Below are positions 10,573 through 19,285 of a DNA stretch of 64,000 nt, piece by piece. The notes beneath the pieces were generated by a model. It did no database searches and had not been told where the DNA came from. It saw nothing but the letters and a program-made list of their open reading frames with translations. The translations under genes and the position numbers were made by a program. The stretch is from Mesorhizobium sp. AR10 (GTDB lineage: Bacteria; Pseudomonadota; Alphaproteobacteria; Rhizobiales; Rhizobiaceae). Within the stretch, counting starts at the first letter, position 1, and each line of letters opens with the position of its first letter. The stretch covers positions 1,550,001 to 1,614,000 of the forward strand of contig NZ_CP080524.1 of assembly GCF_024746795.1 (NCBI RefSeq), read 5' to 3'.

Positions 10573-10971
10573 TTAGTCCTCGCCGATCAGCCTGTCGGTC
10601 TGCCGGCGTTCCTTCTTGGTAGGGCGGCCGCTGCCGGTGTCGCGCAGTGCGGGCATCGCATCCGGAACGGCCTTGCTCTTCGGCACCGGCGGCGGCGACA
10701 TGTCCTCATAAAGCAGGCGCGCCTCCTCGGCAGGGCCACGCCGCACACCCGTGCCGAGCACCTTCCAGACGAAGATGCGCCGCTCCAACGTGATCGTCAG
10801 AACGTCGCCAGGCTTGACCATATCGGAGGCCTGCGCTGCTTTGTCGCGATTGATGCGGACGCGCCCGGCGACCACCAGTTTCGCCGCCAGCGAACGCGAT
10901 TTCACCGCGCGTGAAAAGAACAGCCACTTGTCGATGCGTTGACGGTCTCTCGCGGCTGTTGGGGCAACCAT
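10573..10971 (-). CDS. S4-domain RNA-binding protein (Hsp15/HslR-like)
   Basis: A 132-residue basic protein. The S4 fold covers about residues 12-75 (RIDKWLFFSRAVKSRSLAAKLVVAGRVRINRDKA...VKPGDVLTI). The C-terminal tail is rich in Pro, Lys and Arg. Hsp15 proteins bind 50S subunits carrying stalled peptidyl-tRNA and aid recycling. Only 15 bases separate it from the helicase stop upstream on the same strand, so the two RNA-related genes are probably co-transcribed. The symbol is withheld because the S4 family is broad. Confidence 0.85.
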   Translation of the reverse strand: MVAPTAARDRQRIDKWLFFSRAVKSRSLAAKLVVAGRVRINRDKAAQASDMVKPGDVLTITLERRIFVWKVLGTGVRRGPAEEARLLYEDMSPPPVPKSKAVPDAMPALRDTGSGRPTKKERRQTDRLIGED

Positions 10972-10986
10972 CGGAGTAAGCCGAGC

Positions 10987-13900
10987 CTACTTCTTCAGCT
11001 GGTCGCGCAATGCGGCGAGCTTGGCGAAGGGTGAGTCAGGGTCGAAGCGCACCGGGCGCTCCTCACGCGGCTTCGGCTGAAAGGCGGGCGCGCCGCCTTT
11101 GCCTTCCGGCCTGCCGCCCTTCCACTCGGGCCGGTTTTCGCGACGATCGGGACGCTCGCCTTGCGGCTTGCCATCGCGGCGCTCGCCGCCCTCGCCCTGC
11201 GGCTTGGGTTTGAACTTGCTGCGGTCGAAGCGCGGCTTGCCGGCGCCGTCGCGCTGATCGCGTCGACCTTGATGGGCTGGCCGGTCGCCCGGCGTGCCTG
11301 CCGGTTGTCCGCCAGCGGCGTCTGCCGGCGCATCGCTCCGCGCGGCCTGGCCATTGCGCGGGCGATTGTCTCTACGGTTGTCATGCTGACGATTGCGTGG
11401 ACGCTGGTCGAAGCGACCCTGCCGCCACAACAGGATGGGTTTTGGTTCTTCAGCCTCTGGCGCAGCTTCGCTGGTGGCTTCCGCCACCACGGCTGGCTCG
11501 GCCGTTGTGTCTTCGCTTGCCGGTGAAGTCTCGGCGACCGGTTCTGCCGATGCGGTTTCAACTTCGACAGCTTCGGCTTCCGCCTCCGGTTCTGCTGGTG
11601 CGGCCTCAACCTCGGCAGTTTCGGGTTCCACGTCTGGTTCGGCTGCGGGTTCCGCTGGCGTTTCAGCTGCGGCTTCGGCTGCTGGCAGCGCGTCTTCCGT
11701 GACCTCAGCTGAAGTCTCCGGCTGAGCGTCCGAGACAGGCTCCGCTGCCGCGTCGGGTTCAACAGCAATTTCGGCTGGAGCCTCTGCGACGGCAGCCGCA
11801 TCCGACTCCGAACCCTCGGCCGGCGCCTCGACAGTTGCTTGCGCAGTCGCGGCTTCCGCCGCCCTGGCCTGCTCGGCTCGCGCAGCCTCTTCCGCCGCCA
11901 GCTTCGCCGCCGCCGCCTCACGCGCCGCATTGTCCTGCGCTTCGAGCCGCGCCTTGACTTCCGCCGCCGGCTTCGGCTCGGCGCGGTAGCCGAGGCCTTT
12001 GAGGATCTCTTCCATGTCGTCGGCGGTGGCGCCGAGGATCGACATCATCGGCGGTGTCACCATGAAGGCCTGACCGTCATAGGCGCCGTCGGGGCGCTGG
12101 CCGAGACCCGGCTTCCAGTTGGTCGCGGGACGGATCAGGTCGGCCAGCCGCTCCAGTATGTCGATGCGCACGGCGCGCCGGCCGAGATTGCGGTAGCCGG
12201 CGAGCTTGTAGAAGGTCTTGTCGAAAGCCGGATCGATGACCACCGAGGTGCGTCCGGAGGCCAGCGCGTGGACGACATCGCCGAACCCTGGCTTGTCCTT
12301 GCCGTCGTTCTTCAGTGCCCACAGCAACGTCACCAGTCCGGCCGGTGCGGGCTTGATCAGCGCCGGCACGAAAACATGGTAGGCGCCGAAGCGCACGCCG
12401 AGCCGGCGCAAGGCGGCGCGGCCTTCCTGGTCGAGCGACTTCATCTCCTCGGCGATATCGCGGCGGTTGATGAGGCCGAAATGCTCGACGAGCTGGAAGG
12501 CGATGCCGCGGCCGATACCGGTGATCTGATCGGCGTTCTTGAGATCGACCAGCGGCTTGAGCAGGGATTCGATCTGGAAATTGACGAAACGCTCGGCGCG
12601 CGCCGCGACCTTGTCGCGGGCGGGACCGGTGAGTTGCTCGTCGGCCAACAGCACCAGGCGTGGCTTCAAGGCCTCGTCGCCCGAAACCAGCGTGCCGATC
12701 GGCGCACCGATCCAGCGCAGCGTCCCGTCCGAGCCCAGCGCAATGTCGCCATTGGCCGAGGCGCCGAAGCGCTCGGCCCGCGCCTCGAACTCGGCTGCAA
12801 GCGCCTTTTGCGCGGCTGTGCGCACTGCTTTGGCATCCTCGCCGCCGGCGCTCTGGTCGGCGGTGAAGCGGAACCCTTGCAACTCGCCGACATGGTGGCC
12901 TTCGACGAGGACGGTTCCGGTTGGGCTGATTTCGGCTTCAGGCATGGTATTTTCTCTAAGGCGCCGCATGAGGACGGAAGTCCTGCGGTCTACGAAGCGT
13001 TTCGTCAACCGCTCATGCAGCGCATCCGACAATCTGTCTTCGATTTCGCGCGTCTTTTCCTGCCAGTGTGCCTGATCGGCCAGCCAGCCAGGCCGGTTCG
13101 ACACGAATGTCCAGGTGCGGATCTCGGCAATCCGGTGCGACAGCGTGTCGATGTCGCCCTCGGTGGTGTCGGCGCGGCGCACCTGCTCGGCCATGTAGTT
13201 CTCGTCGACATGGCCATGCCTGGCGAGGTCCATGTAGATCGAGGCGATCAGGTCGGCATGCTGGGCCGGCGCGATCTTCCGGTAGTCGGGCAGGGCGCAG
13301 GCTTCCCACAACAGCGCGACGCGCTTGGCGTCGGTGGCCAGCGCCCGGATGTCTTCGTCGCGGGACAGGTATTCGAGGGCCTGAGCGTCGACCGCAGGCA
13401 GCGCCCGGGTCAGGCCTTCGACCGGCGCATTGGTCTCGATCGAGCGCTTCAGCGCGTCGAGGTTGGCAAAGTCGAAATGGGCGGTGCGCCACTGCAGCAC
13501 CTTCACCGGATCGAACTCGTGCCCTTCGATCCGCTTGACCAGTTCATCGTCCAGCGGATCGACCTGGCCGGTGACGCCGAAGGTGCCGTCACGCAAGTGC
13601 CGGCCGGCGCGGCCGGCGATCTGGCCGAGCTCTGCCGCTGTCAGGTTGCGATACTGGTAGCCGTCGAATTTGCGGTTCTGGGCGAAGGCAACGTGATCGA
13701 GATCGAGGTTGAGGCCCATGCCGATGGCATCGGTGGCGATCAGGTAGTCGACATCGCCTGACTGGAACAGCGCCACCTGTGCATTGCGGGTACGCGGGCT
13801 GAGCGCGCCGAGCACGACGGCAGCGCCGCCCTGCTGGCGGCGGATCAGTTCGGCGATGGCATAGACCTCGTCGGCCGAAAAGGCGACGATCGCCGTGCGC

Positions 13901-14424
13901 CTGGGCAGGCGGGTCAACTTCTTCGAACCGGCATAGGCGAGGTGCGACAGCCGCGGCCGCGTCACCACCGACACGCCCTTCAGCAGGCGCTGGAGAATGC
14001 CGTGCATGGTGGCCGCACCGAGCAGCAGCGTTTCCTGGCGACCGCGCAGATGCAGGATGCGATCGGTGAAGATGTGGCCGCGCTCGAGATCGCCGGCGAG
14101 TTGCACCTCGTCGATGGCGACGAAGGCGGCGTCGGTTTCGCGCGGCATGGCTTCCACCGTGCAGACCGAATAGCGAGCGCCGGCCGGCTGGATCTTTTCC
14201 TCGCCGGTGATGAGTGCCACCTTGTGGGCGCCGACCTTCTCGCAGACGCGTGCGTAGACCTCGCGGGCAAGCAGCCGCAACGGCAGGCCGATGATGCCGG
14301 TTTCATGCGCCACCATGCGTTCGATGGCGAGATGGGTTTTTCCCGTGTTGGTCGGACCGAGAACGGCGGTCACATCGCGGCCCGACAGGATCAGCGGCTC
14401 AGTGTGTTTCTGTTGGATGTTCAT
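10987..14424 (-). CDS. Suv3-like superfamily 2 RNA/DNA helicase with long disordered C-terminal tail
   Basis: A 1145-residue protein. Residues ~1-450 form a helicase core: Walker A GPTNTGKT at 23-30, DEVQ box at 105-108, motif VLGALSPRTRNAQ, and motif VI in QIAGRAGRHLRDGTFG, as in the mitochondrial Suv3 group. The middle region (about 450-850) is conserved in rhizobial homologues as I recall. From about 860 the protein becomes an Ala/Glu/Pro-rich acidic segment and, after about 1010, an Arg/Gly/Asp/Pro-rich basic tail ending FAKLAALRDQLKK. The start MNIQQKH at 14424 is preferred over the open extension to 14499. It is probably an RNA-remodelling enzyme; substrate unknown. Confidence 0.85.
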   Translation of the reverse strand: MNIQQKHTEPLILSGRDVTAVLGPTNTGKTHLAIERMVAHETGIIGLPLRLLAREVYARVCEKVGAHKVALITGEEKIQPAGARYSVCTVEAMPRETDAAFVAIDEVQLAGDLERGHIFTDRILHLRGRQETLLLGAATMHGILQRLLKGVSVVTRPRLSHLAYAGSKKLTRLPRRTAIVAFSADEVYAIAELIRRQQGGAAVVLGALSPRTRNAQVALFQSGDVDYLIATDAIGMGLNLDLDHVAFAQNRKFDGYQYRNLTAAELGQIAGRAGRHLRDGTFGVTGQVDPLDDELVKRIEGHEFDPVKVLQWRTAHFDFANLDALKRSIETNAPVEGLTRALPAVDAQALEYLSRDEDIRALATDAKRVALLWEACALPDYRKIAPAQHADLIASIYMDLARHGHVDENYMAEQVRRADTTEGDIDTLSHRIAEIRTWTFVSNRPGWLADQAHWQEKTREIEDRLSDALHERLTKRFVDRRTSVLMRRLRENTMPEAEISPTGTVLVEGHHVGELQGFRFTADQSAGGEDAKAVRTAAQKALAAEFEARAERFGASANGDIALGSDGTLRWIGAPIGTLVSGDEALKPRLVLLADEQLTGPARDKVAARAERFVNFQIESLLKPLVDLKNADQITGIGRGIAFQLVEHFGLINRRDIAEEMKSLDQEGRAALRRLGVRFGAYHVFVPALIKPAPAGLVTLLWALKNDGKDKPGFGDVVHALASGRTSVVIDPAFDKTFYKLAGYRNLGRRAVRIDILERLADLIRPATNWKPGLGQRPDGAYDGQAFMVTPPMMSILGATADDMEEILKGLGYRAEPKPAAEVKARLEAQDNAAREAAAAKLAAEEAARAEQARAAEAATAQATVEAPAEGSESDAAAVAEAPAEIAVEPDAAAEPVSDAQPETSAEVTEDALPAAEAAAETPAEPAAEPDVEPETAEVEAAPAEPEAEAEAVEVETASAEPVAETSPASEDTTAEPAVVAEATSEAAPEAEEPKPILLWRQGRFDQRPRNRQHDNRRDNRPRNGQAARSDAPADAAGGQPAGTPGDRPAHQGRRDQRDGAGKPRFDRSKFKPKPQGEGGERRDGKPQGERPDRRENRPEWKGGRPEGKGGAPAFQPKPREERPVRFDPDSPFAKLAALRDQLKK

Positions 14425-14581
14425 CGACCTGGAAATAAGGCTTTCTGCCTCGCATTGTCGGGAGCGCGCCTCGAATGGCGCGTATGACAGCCGACACATA
14501 GGGATTTCGCGCGCGAAGCGAAAGCGGAATGTTCCATCAGCCGGTTGGCAGTTCCCGGCCGATCCCCCAATCCATCCCGAA

Positions 14582-14677
14582 TTAACAGTTGGAACGAGTC
14601 TGGAACGAATCGGCTACGAATCACTGACTCGATCAGATTCAGGTTTTGTTCACGGCTATATGTGGATTTTTGACAGG
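14582..14677. repeat. Modular direct repeat, copy A
   Basis: Conserved blocks at fixed spacing: TTAAC, 15 variable bases, GGAACGAATCGGCTACGAATC, 15 variable bases, TTCAGGTTTTGTTCAC, 4 bases, ATATGT, then TGACAGG. Copy B, 275 bases downstream, keeps the blocks (19 of 21 and 13 of 16 identities in the two long ones) and the spacings while the linkers have diverged. A third shared TTAAC follows both copies (14740 and 15012). The function is unknown; it behaves like a multi-site protein-binding module. Confidence 0.6.
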
Positions 14678-14856
14678 TGAGTCTCACCACATGCTGAATC
14701 GTCGAAACTGGCCCGATTCATGCAGGGCGAGCGTCGCTGTTAACCTTTGCCGGAGAAGGATTGCGGCGAGCCGGTGAGCCTGGTGCAAGATTATGAAATT
14801 GTTGATCTTTCCTAACGCGAGCTTAACCGTTTGACGGACGTTTTTGGCTTTCGCCG

Positions 14857-14953
14857 TTAACGTTCCGGTCAAAGGCGGAACGAAACGGCGACGAATCGGC
14901 GTTGGCCGAATTTTCCCGGTTTGTTCACCCCAATATGTTGTGTTGTGAACAGG
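14857..14953. repeat. Modular direct repeat, copy B
   Basis: Same block order as copy A: TTAAC, GGAACGAAACGGCGACGAATC, TTCCCGGTTTGTTCAC, ATATGT, TGAACAGG, with both 15-base linkers of equal length but different sequence. It runs directly into GTTTTCCACC and AATCCACAGG. Conservation of blocks with diverged linkers suggests selection on the blocks rather than a recent duplication. Confidence 0.6.
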
Positions 14954-15108
14954 TTTTCCACCGAGAATCCACAGGCTTGGGAACAGGTTTCACACAGGCT
15001 GCGCAGCGGCGTTAACGTCTGCGTCTCGCTTCGGCACAAATCGGCGCTGCGTCCATCGTTCGGCGCAGTCGCTGCACGACGACCGGCCAACAATGCTGGA
15101 CGGCTGGT

Positions 15109-15696
15109 TCAACAGTCTCCCATGGCATAGCGCTGCAAGGTGGGGCCGACGTTCAGGATGATTTCGTCGTGGGCCAGGGCGACCACGGGCGGAAGCCGCA
15201 GCAAGTATCGGCACAGGGCCAAACCCAGCAGTTGGCTCGAAATGAGCCCGGCCCGTCGACCCGCGTCCGCTGGGTTGCTGACCGCCGCAAGCACTGGCCT
15301 CACCTGGTTGGCAAACACCTCGCGCAATTTTTCGGCGGCAAATTCGTTCGACGTCGCCGAACGTAGCAGAATTGCCATGCCGGGACCGCTGGCCGGACCT
15401 TCCCAGATTTCGAGAAAACGCCTGATCAGTGTTTCGCCGATGGCGGTTCGGTCGATCACCTGAAGTGCCGGCAATTGCAGGTCGACGACCGCCGCCCTGG
15501 CGAACAGCTCGTCCTTGCTGCGGAAATAGCGGATCACCATGGCCGGATCGATCGAGGCCTGCGCCGCGACGTCGCGGATGGAGGCACCGTCATAGCCGTG
15601 CTCGGCGAACAGCCGCCGCGCAGCCTCGAGGATATGGGCCCGCGTGCGGTCCGACTTGCTGATTTTCTTCGGCTGATTCTCAATCATGGAATTCAT
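15109..15696 (-). CDS. TetR-family transcriptional regulator
   Basis: A 195-residue repressor-type protein. The N-terminal helix-turn-helix is clear (RTRAHILEAARRLFAEHGYDGASIRDVAAQASIDPAMVIRYFRSKDELFA); the C-terminal half is a typical all-helical ligand-binding domain (LLRSATSNEFAAEKLREVFANQV). It is divergent from an FAD monooxygenase gene 72 bases away, and an inverted repeat lies on that gene's promoter, so it probably represses the monooxygenase until a substrate-like effector binds. An alternative start at 15687 exists; neither has a strong ribosome site. Confidence 0.9.
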   Translation of the reverse strand: MNSMIENQPKKISKSDRTRAHILEAARRLFAEHGYDGASIRDVAAQASIDPAMVIRYFRSKDELFARAAVVDLQLPALQVIDRTAIGETLIRRFLEIWEGPASGPGMAILLRSATSNEFAAEKLREVFANQVRPVLAAVSNPADAGRRAGLISSQLLGLALCRYLLRLPPVVALAHDEIILNVGPTLQRYAMGDC

Positions 15697-15707
15697 ATGC
15701 CAACGAC

Positions 15708-15753
15708 TGTTGACAAATGCAATGGCGTCGATTAGAAAGTCAACATGTGTTGA
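15708..15753 (+). promoter_or_regulatory. Promoter and putative TetR operator for the FAD monooxygenase
   Basis: TTGACA at 15710-15715, a 17-base spacer, then TAGAAA at 15733-15738 make a plausible sigma-70 promoter. Immediately after it is the inverted repeat TCAACA-TG-TGTTGA at 15740-15753. A further TGTTGA half-site overlaps the -35 (15708-15713). The arrangement fits steric repression by the divergent TetR protein. Confidence 0.6.
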
Positions 15754-15768
15754 TAAATGGAGAGAGAA

Positions 15769-17013
15769 ATGCTGCCCGATTCAACGGAAGTCCTGATCAT
15801 TGGCGCCGGTCCGACCGGCATGGCGCTGTCCATCGTGCTGCACCAGGCCGGCGTCGATCACGTTCTGATCGACAGGCTGGCGCAAGGCCTTCAGACCTCA
15901 CGCGCCGGCGTCATTCACGCGCAGACGCTGGAGTCGCTGGAGCCGTTCGGCGTCACGCAGCGACTGAGCGAACTTGCCCTGAGGCTGGAAAATTTCGTCA
16001 TCCGCGACCGCAACCGGGCGCTCCTCAAGCTCGATTTCGGCAAGCTTCCGTCAAGACATCCCTATCTGTTGATGCTGCCGCAGAACCTGACCGAGCAAGT
16101 GTTCGCCGAACGGATCACCGCCCTGGGCGGCGTCATTCACCGCGAGGTCGAGGCCAAGGCGGTTGTCCAGGACGCTGACGGCGCGCGCGTCACGGTGGTC
16201 GAGAACGGCCGCGAGAAACTCATATCGGCACGCTACGTCGTTGGTGGCGACGGCATGCACAGCCTGGTGCGCAAGTCGACCGGCATCGAGTTCGACGGCG
16301 CGGCCTATGACGCTTCGTTCGTACTCGCCGATGTTCGTCTCGACTGGCCGGTTGGGCCGACCGAAGTGTCGCTGTTCTTTGCGCCAGCCGGGCTGGTGGT
16401 GGTGGCGCCGCTTCCGGACGGAACGTACCGCGTCGTCGCAACAATGGATGACGCACCGGAAAAGCCCGAGATCGCCGACATCCAGGCGCTGCTCGACAGC
16501 CGCCGACCGACCAAAGAAAGAACCCGGGTGCTCGACCTGACGTGGAGCTCGCGTTTTCGCGTGCATCACCGCCTGGTCCGGTCGTACCGCAAGGACCGGT
16601 TGTTCCTTATGGGTGATGCCGCGCATGTGCACAGCCCGGCCGGCGGGCAGGGCATGAACACCGGCATCATCGACGCGGTCGTGCTTGGCCAGTTGCTTGG
16701 CGACGTGGTGAACGGCGTGCGCCCGGAAGCGGAGCTCGACCTCTACGAAACGCTGCGACGCCCGGCGGCCCAGGAGGTACTCGAACTGGCGGGCACGATG
16801 ACCGGCATGGCGCTTGCCCGCAATCCGGTGAAGCGGTTCGTGCGCAATCTGGTGCTGTCGGTGCTGAACCTCAATCCATTCCTGAAGCGTCGCATTGCCT
16901 TGAAATTGTCAGGCCTCAGCCGCGCACCCCTTGCCCGGCTGCCGGCACCTTCGCGCCAGCCGGATCCAATCGCCGTGCCTGCAGCCAAACCAAGGCTGAA
17001 GCTTGCCGCCTGA
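15769..17013 (+). CDS. FAD-dependent monooxygenase (aromatic hydroxylase family)
   Basis: A 414-residue flavoprotein of the PheA/TfdB/UbiH-like group, expected to use NAD(P)H and O2 to hydroxylate an aromatic or similar compound. The dinucleotide-binding GxGxxG is in EVLIIGAGPTGMALSIVL, the second conserved motif in YVVGGDGMHSLVRK, and the FAD-ribityl motif in FLMGDAAHVHSPAGGQGMNTG. The start at 15769 has GGAGAGAGAA before it; an in-frame ATG at 15757 lacks a ribosome site. It stands alone under the divergent TetR regulator, and the substrate cannot be told from sequence. Confidence 0.87.
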   Translation: MLPDSTEVLIIGAGPTGMALSIVLHQAGVDHVLIDRLAQGLQTSRAGVIHAQTLESLEPFGVTQRLSELALRLENFVIRDRNRALLKLDFGKLPSRHPYLLMLPQNLTEQVFAERITALGGVIHREVEAKAVVQDADGARVTVVENGREKLISARYVVGGDGMHSLVRKSTGIEFDGAAYDASFVLADVRLDWPVGPTEVSLFFAPAGLVVVAPLPDGTYRVVATMDDAPEKPEIADIQALLDSRRPTKERTRVLDLTWSSRFRVHHRLVRSYRKDRLFLMGDAAHVHSPAGGQGMNTGIIDAVVLGQLLGDVVNGVRPEAELDLYETLRRPAAQEVLELAGTMTGMALARNPVKRFVRNLVLSVLNLNPFLKRRIALKLSGLSRAPLARLPAPSRQPDPIAVPAAKPRLKLAA

Positions 17014-17059
17014 CAGCCGAGATTGTCAGGCTCCCTGCGTCGTTCGTGGGGTTCATACC

Positions 17060-17082
17060 TGTACCGGCCGTTGGCCGGTACA
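17060..17082. terminator. Perfect stem-loop between convergent genes
   Basis: TGTACCGGCC-GTT-GGCCGGTACA has perfect ten-base arms and a three-base loop. It lies between the monooxygenase (plus strand) and phbB (minus strand), which converge. There is no T-run on either side, so it is a weak or factor-assisted terminator, or an mRNA-stabilising hairpin. Confidence 0.5.
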
Positions 17083-17110
17083 TCCGTTATCGGCGAGGGA
17101 CGCCAAGCCC

Positions 17111-17836
17111 TCAGGCGAAATATTGACCGCCATTGGCAGTTATGGTCGAGCCGGTGATGAAGCCGGCGTCGTCGGAAGCGAGGAAGACCACGCAGCGCGC
17201 GATCTCCTCCGGTTCGCCAAGGCGGCCAACGGGGATCTGCGGGATGATGCGTTCGTTGAGCACCTTCTCGTCGATCGCCTTGACCATCTCGGTGGCGATG
17301 TAACCGGGGCAGATGACATTGACGGTGATGCCGGCGCGGGCACCTTCCTGTGCAAGCGCCTTGCTGAAACCAATGTCACCGGCCTTGGCGGCGGAGTAGT
17401 TGACCTGTCCGGCCTGGCCCTTCTGGCCGTTGATCGACGAGATGGTGACGACGCGGCCGAACTTGCGGTCGCGCATGCCGCCCCAAAGCGGATGCGTCAT
17501 GTTGAAGACGCCCGACAGATTGGTGTCGATGACCTCTTTCCACTGCTCGCGGGTCATCTTGTGGAACATGCCGTCACGGGTGATGCCGGCATTGTTGACC
17601 AGCACGGAAACCGGGCCGAGATCGGCCTCGACCTGCTTGATGCCGGCGGCGCAGGCGTCATAGTCGGCGACCGACCATTTGTAGACCGGGATGCCGGTTT
17701 CAGCCTTGAATCTTGCCGCTGCCTCGTCATTGCCGGCGTAGTTGGCGGCAACGGAATAGCCGGCGTTTTTCAATGCGATCGATATCGCCGCACCAATGCC
17801 GCGCGATCCGCCTGTGACGATTGCAACCTTGCTCAT
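17111..17836 (-). CDS. phbB: Acetoacetyl-CoA reductase (NADPH), PHB synthesis
   Basis: A 241-residue short-chain dehydrogenase that reduces acetoacetyl-CoA to (R)-3-hydroxybutyryl-CoA, the PHB monomer. The cofactor motif TGGSRGIG is at residues 8-15; the catalytic set is Ser in TISSINGQ and YxxxK in YSAAKAG. The PhbB-specific stretch NAGITRDGMFHKMTREQW and the ending TGSTITANGGQYFA support the assignment over a generic SDR. AGGGGAAACGC precedes the ATG. It follows phbA by 85 bases on the same strand, in the order phbA-phbB. No PHB synthase gene lies in this window. Confidence 0.95.
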   Translation of the reverse strand: MSKVAIVTGGSRGIGAAISIALKNAGYSVAANYAGNDEAAARFKAETGIPVYKWSVADYDACAAGIKQVEADLGPVSVLVNNAGITRDGMFHKMTREQWKEVIDTNLSGVFNMTHPLWGGMRDRKFGRVVTISSINGQKGQAGQVNYSAAKAGDIGFSKALAQEGARAGITVNVICPGYIATEMVKAIDEKVLNERIIPQIPVGRLGEPEEIARCVVFLASDDAGFITGSTITANGGQYFA

Positions 17837-17921
17837 GCGTTTCCCCTTTTTGATATCGCCCTGTTGTCGGGCTTTTCAGGCACTGGACAGAGAACGGGCG
17901 GCTTGCGCCGCCCAGTTAACG

Positions 17922-19106
17922 CTACAGGGCTTCGACGCACATGGCGACACCCATGCCGCCGCCGATGCACAATGTGGCAAGGCCCTTCTTGGCACCACGG
18001 CGGCGCATCTCGAAGACCAGCGTGTTGAAGACGCGGGCGCCGGACGCACCGATCGGGTGCCCGATGGCGATGGCGCCGCCATTGACGTTGACGATCGAAG
18101 GATCCCAGCCCATGTCCTTGTTGACGGCGCAGGCCTGTGCGGCAAAGGCCTCGTTGGCCTCGACAAGATCGAGATCGCCGATCGACCAGCCAGCCCTGGC
18201 CAGGGCCTTGCGCGACGCGGGAATGGGCCCGGTGCCCATGATTTGCGGATCGACGCCGGCGGTGGCCCAGGACACGATGCGCGCCAGCGGGGTGATGCCG
18301 CGCCTGACGGCTTCCGCTTCGCTCATCAGTAGCGCGCCGGCGGCGCCATCGTTGATGCCGGAGGCGTTGGCTGCGGTCACCGTGCCGTCCTTGTCGAAAG
18401 CCGGCTTCAGCTTGGTCATGGCGTCGATCGTGGCGCCGTGGCGGATGTACTCGTCCTGGTCGACAATGGTGTCGCCCTTCTTGCCCTTGATGGTGACGGC
18501 GACGATCTCGTCCTTGAACTTGCCGGCTTTCTGCGCAGCCTCGGCCTTGTTCTGCGAGGCAACGGCAAACTGGTCCTGGTCGTCACGGGTGATCTGGAAC
18601 TGGCGAGCGACATTCTCAGCCGTGTTGCCCATGTGATAGCCATTGAAGGCATCCCACAGTCCGTCCTTGATCATGGTGTCGATCATCTCGTAGTCGCCCA
18701 TCTTGACGCCGGCGCGCAGGTGCTGGGCATGTGCCGAAAGCGACATCGATTCCTGCCCGCCGGCAACGATCACCTTGGCATCGCCGGTGACGATCTGCTG
18801 CATGCCGAGCGCGATGGCACGCAGACCCGAGCCGCAAACCTGATTGAGACCCCAGGCGGTGGTCTCCTTGGGCAGGCCGGCATTGATCGAGGCCTGGCGG
18901 GCGGGGTTCTGGCCCTGAGCGGCGGTCAGCACCTGACCGAGGATGACCTCGTCGACCTCGGCTGCTTCGACACCGGCACGCGACAGCAGTTCCCTGATGA
19001 CGATGGCACCGAGCTCATGCGCCGGTGTGGCGGCGAAGGCGCCGTTGAACGAGCCGACGGGCGTGCGCGCCGCGCTGGCGATTACGATGGAATTGGCAGC
19101 GGACAT
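17922..19106 (-). CDS. phbA: Acetyl-CoA acetyltransferase (beta-ketothiolase), PHB synthesis
   Basis: A 394-residue cytoplasmic thiolase that condenses two acetyl-CoA into acetoacetyl-CoA. The acyl-accepting Cys lies in NQVCGSGLRAIALGMQ (about residue 90). The second catalytic region is NVNGGAIAIGHPIGASGAR (His), and the third is the Cys in LATLCIGGGMGVAMCVE. Length and motifs match PhaA/PhbA biosynthetic thiolases. GGAG precedes the start. It is divergent from phaR, and CTGC/GCAG inverted repeats sit in the shared upstream region, so repression by PhaR is likely. Confidence 0.95.
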   Translation of the reverse strand: MSAANSIVIASAARTPVGSFNGAFAATPAHELGAIVIRELLSRAGVEAAEVDEVILGQVLTAAQGQNPARQASINAGLPKETTAWGLNQVCGSGLRAIALGMQQIVTGDAKVIVAGGQESMSLSAHAQHLRAGVKMGDYEMIDTMIKDGLWDAFNGYHMGNTAENVARQFQITRDDQDQFAVASQNKAEAAQKAGKFKDEIVAVTIKGKKGDTIVDQDEYIRHGATIDAMTKLKPAFDKDGTVTAANASGINDGAAGALLMSEAEAVRRGITPLARIVSWATAGVDPQIMGTGPIPASRKALARAGWSIGDLDLVEANEAFAAQACAVNKDMGWDPSIVNVNGGAIAIGHPIGASGARVFNTLVFEMRRRGAKKGLATLCIGGGMGVAMCVEAL

Positions 19107-19252
19107 TTTCTTCTCCAGACTTCGAGGTGTTGTTCTTTTTGGTATCGTTGAGGACTTTTCTTGCCCTTTCCAGAACCCAAGTCAAACCGGAAATGGGCAT
19201 ACCGGCCATGCGCCGCAAGCAGGTCGCCGACGGTCTTAGCGATGGCGCGACC

Positions 19253-19285
19253 TTTGCTGCGCAGCAAATTCCGCCTGCCATGCAG
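19253..19285. promoter_or_regulatory. Putative PhaR operators between phbA and phaR
   Basis: Two tandem sites: the perfect 16-base palindrome TTTGCTGCGCAGCAAA (19253-19268) and CTGC-CAT-GCAG (19275-19285). The latter equals the CTGC-N3-GCAG consensus described for PhaR of Paracoccus denitrificans (from memory). A further TGCCGCACTGCA follows at 19296-19307. They lie about 150 bases from phbA and 125 from phaR, so they could serve both. Confidence 0.65.

Larger units (their letters stand above)
14425..15108. other. 684-base gene-free interval with DnaA-box-like and repeat motifs
   Basis: This is the longest gene-free stretch in the window, between the helicase start and the 3' end of the tetR gene. 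It is AT-richer than its surroundings. It holds two copies of a modular direct repeat (separate entries), a perfect palindrome GGTGAG-T-CTCACC at 14676-14688, TGTGGATT-type words resembling degenerate DnaA boxes at 14661 and, inverted, near 14966-14973, and GAACAGGTTT twice (14947 and 14981). No supported gene, tRNA or rho-independent terminator was found. Confidence 0.55.

Noticed and set aside
11839..13761. 640-codon open frame on the plus strand opposite the helicase
   Set aside because: Shadow of the helicase gene; no recognisable domain or ribosome site.
14425..15108. Chromosomal replication origin
   Set aside because: DnaA-box-like words have two mismatches from the consensus and no hemE or other usual alphaproteobacterial origin neighbour is present. 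Kept only as a repeat-bearing interval.
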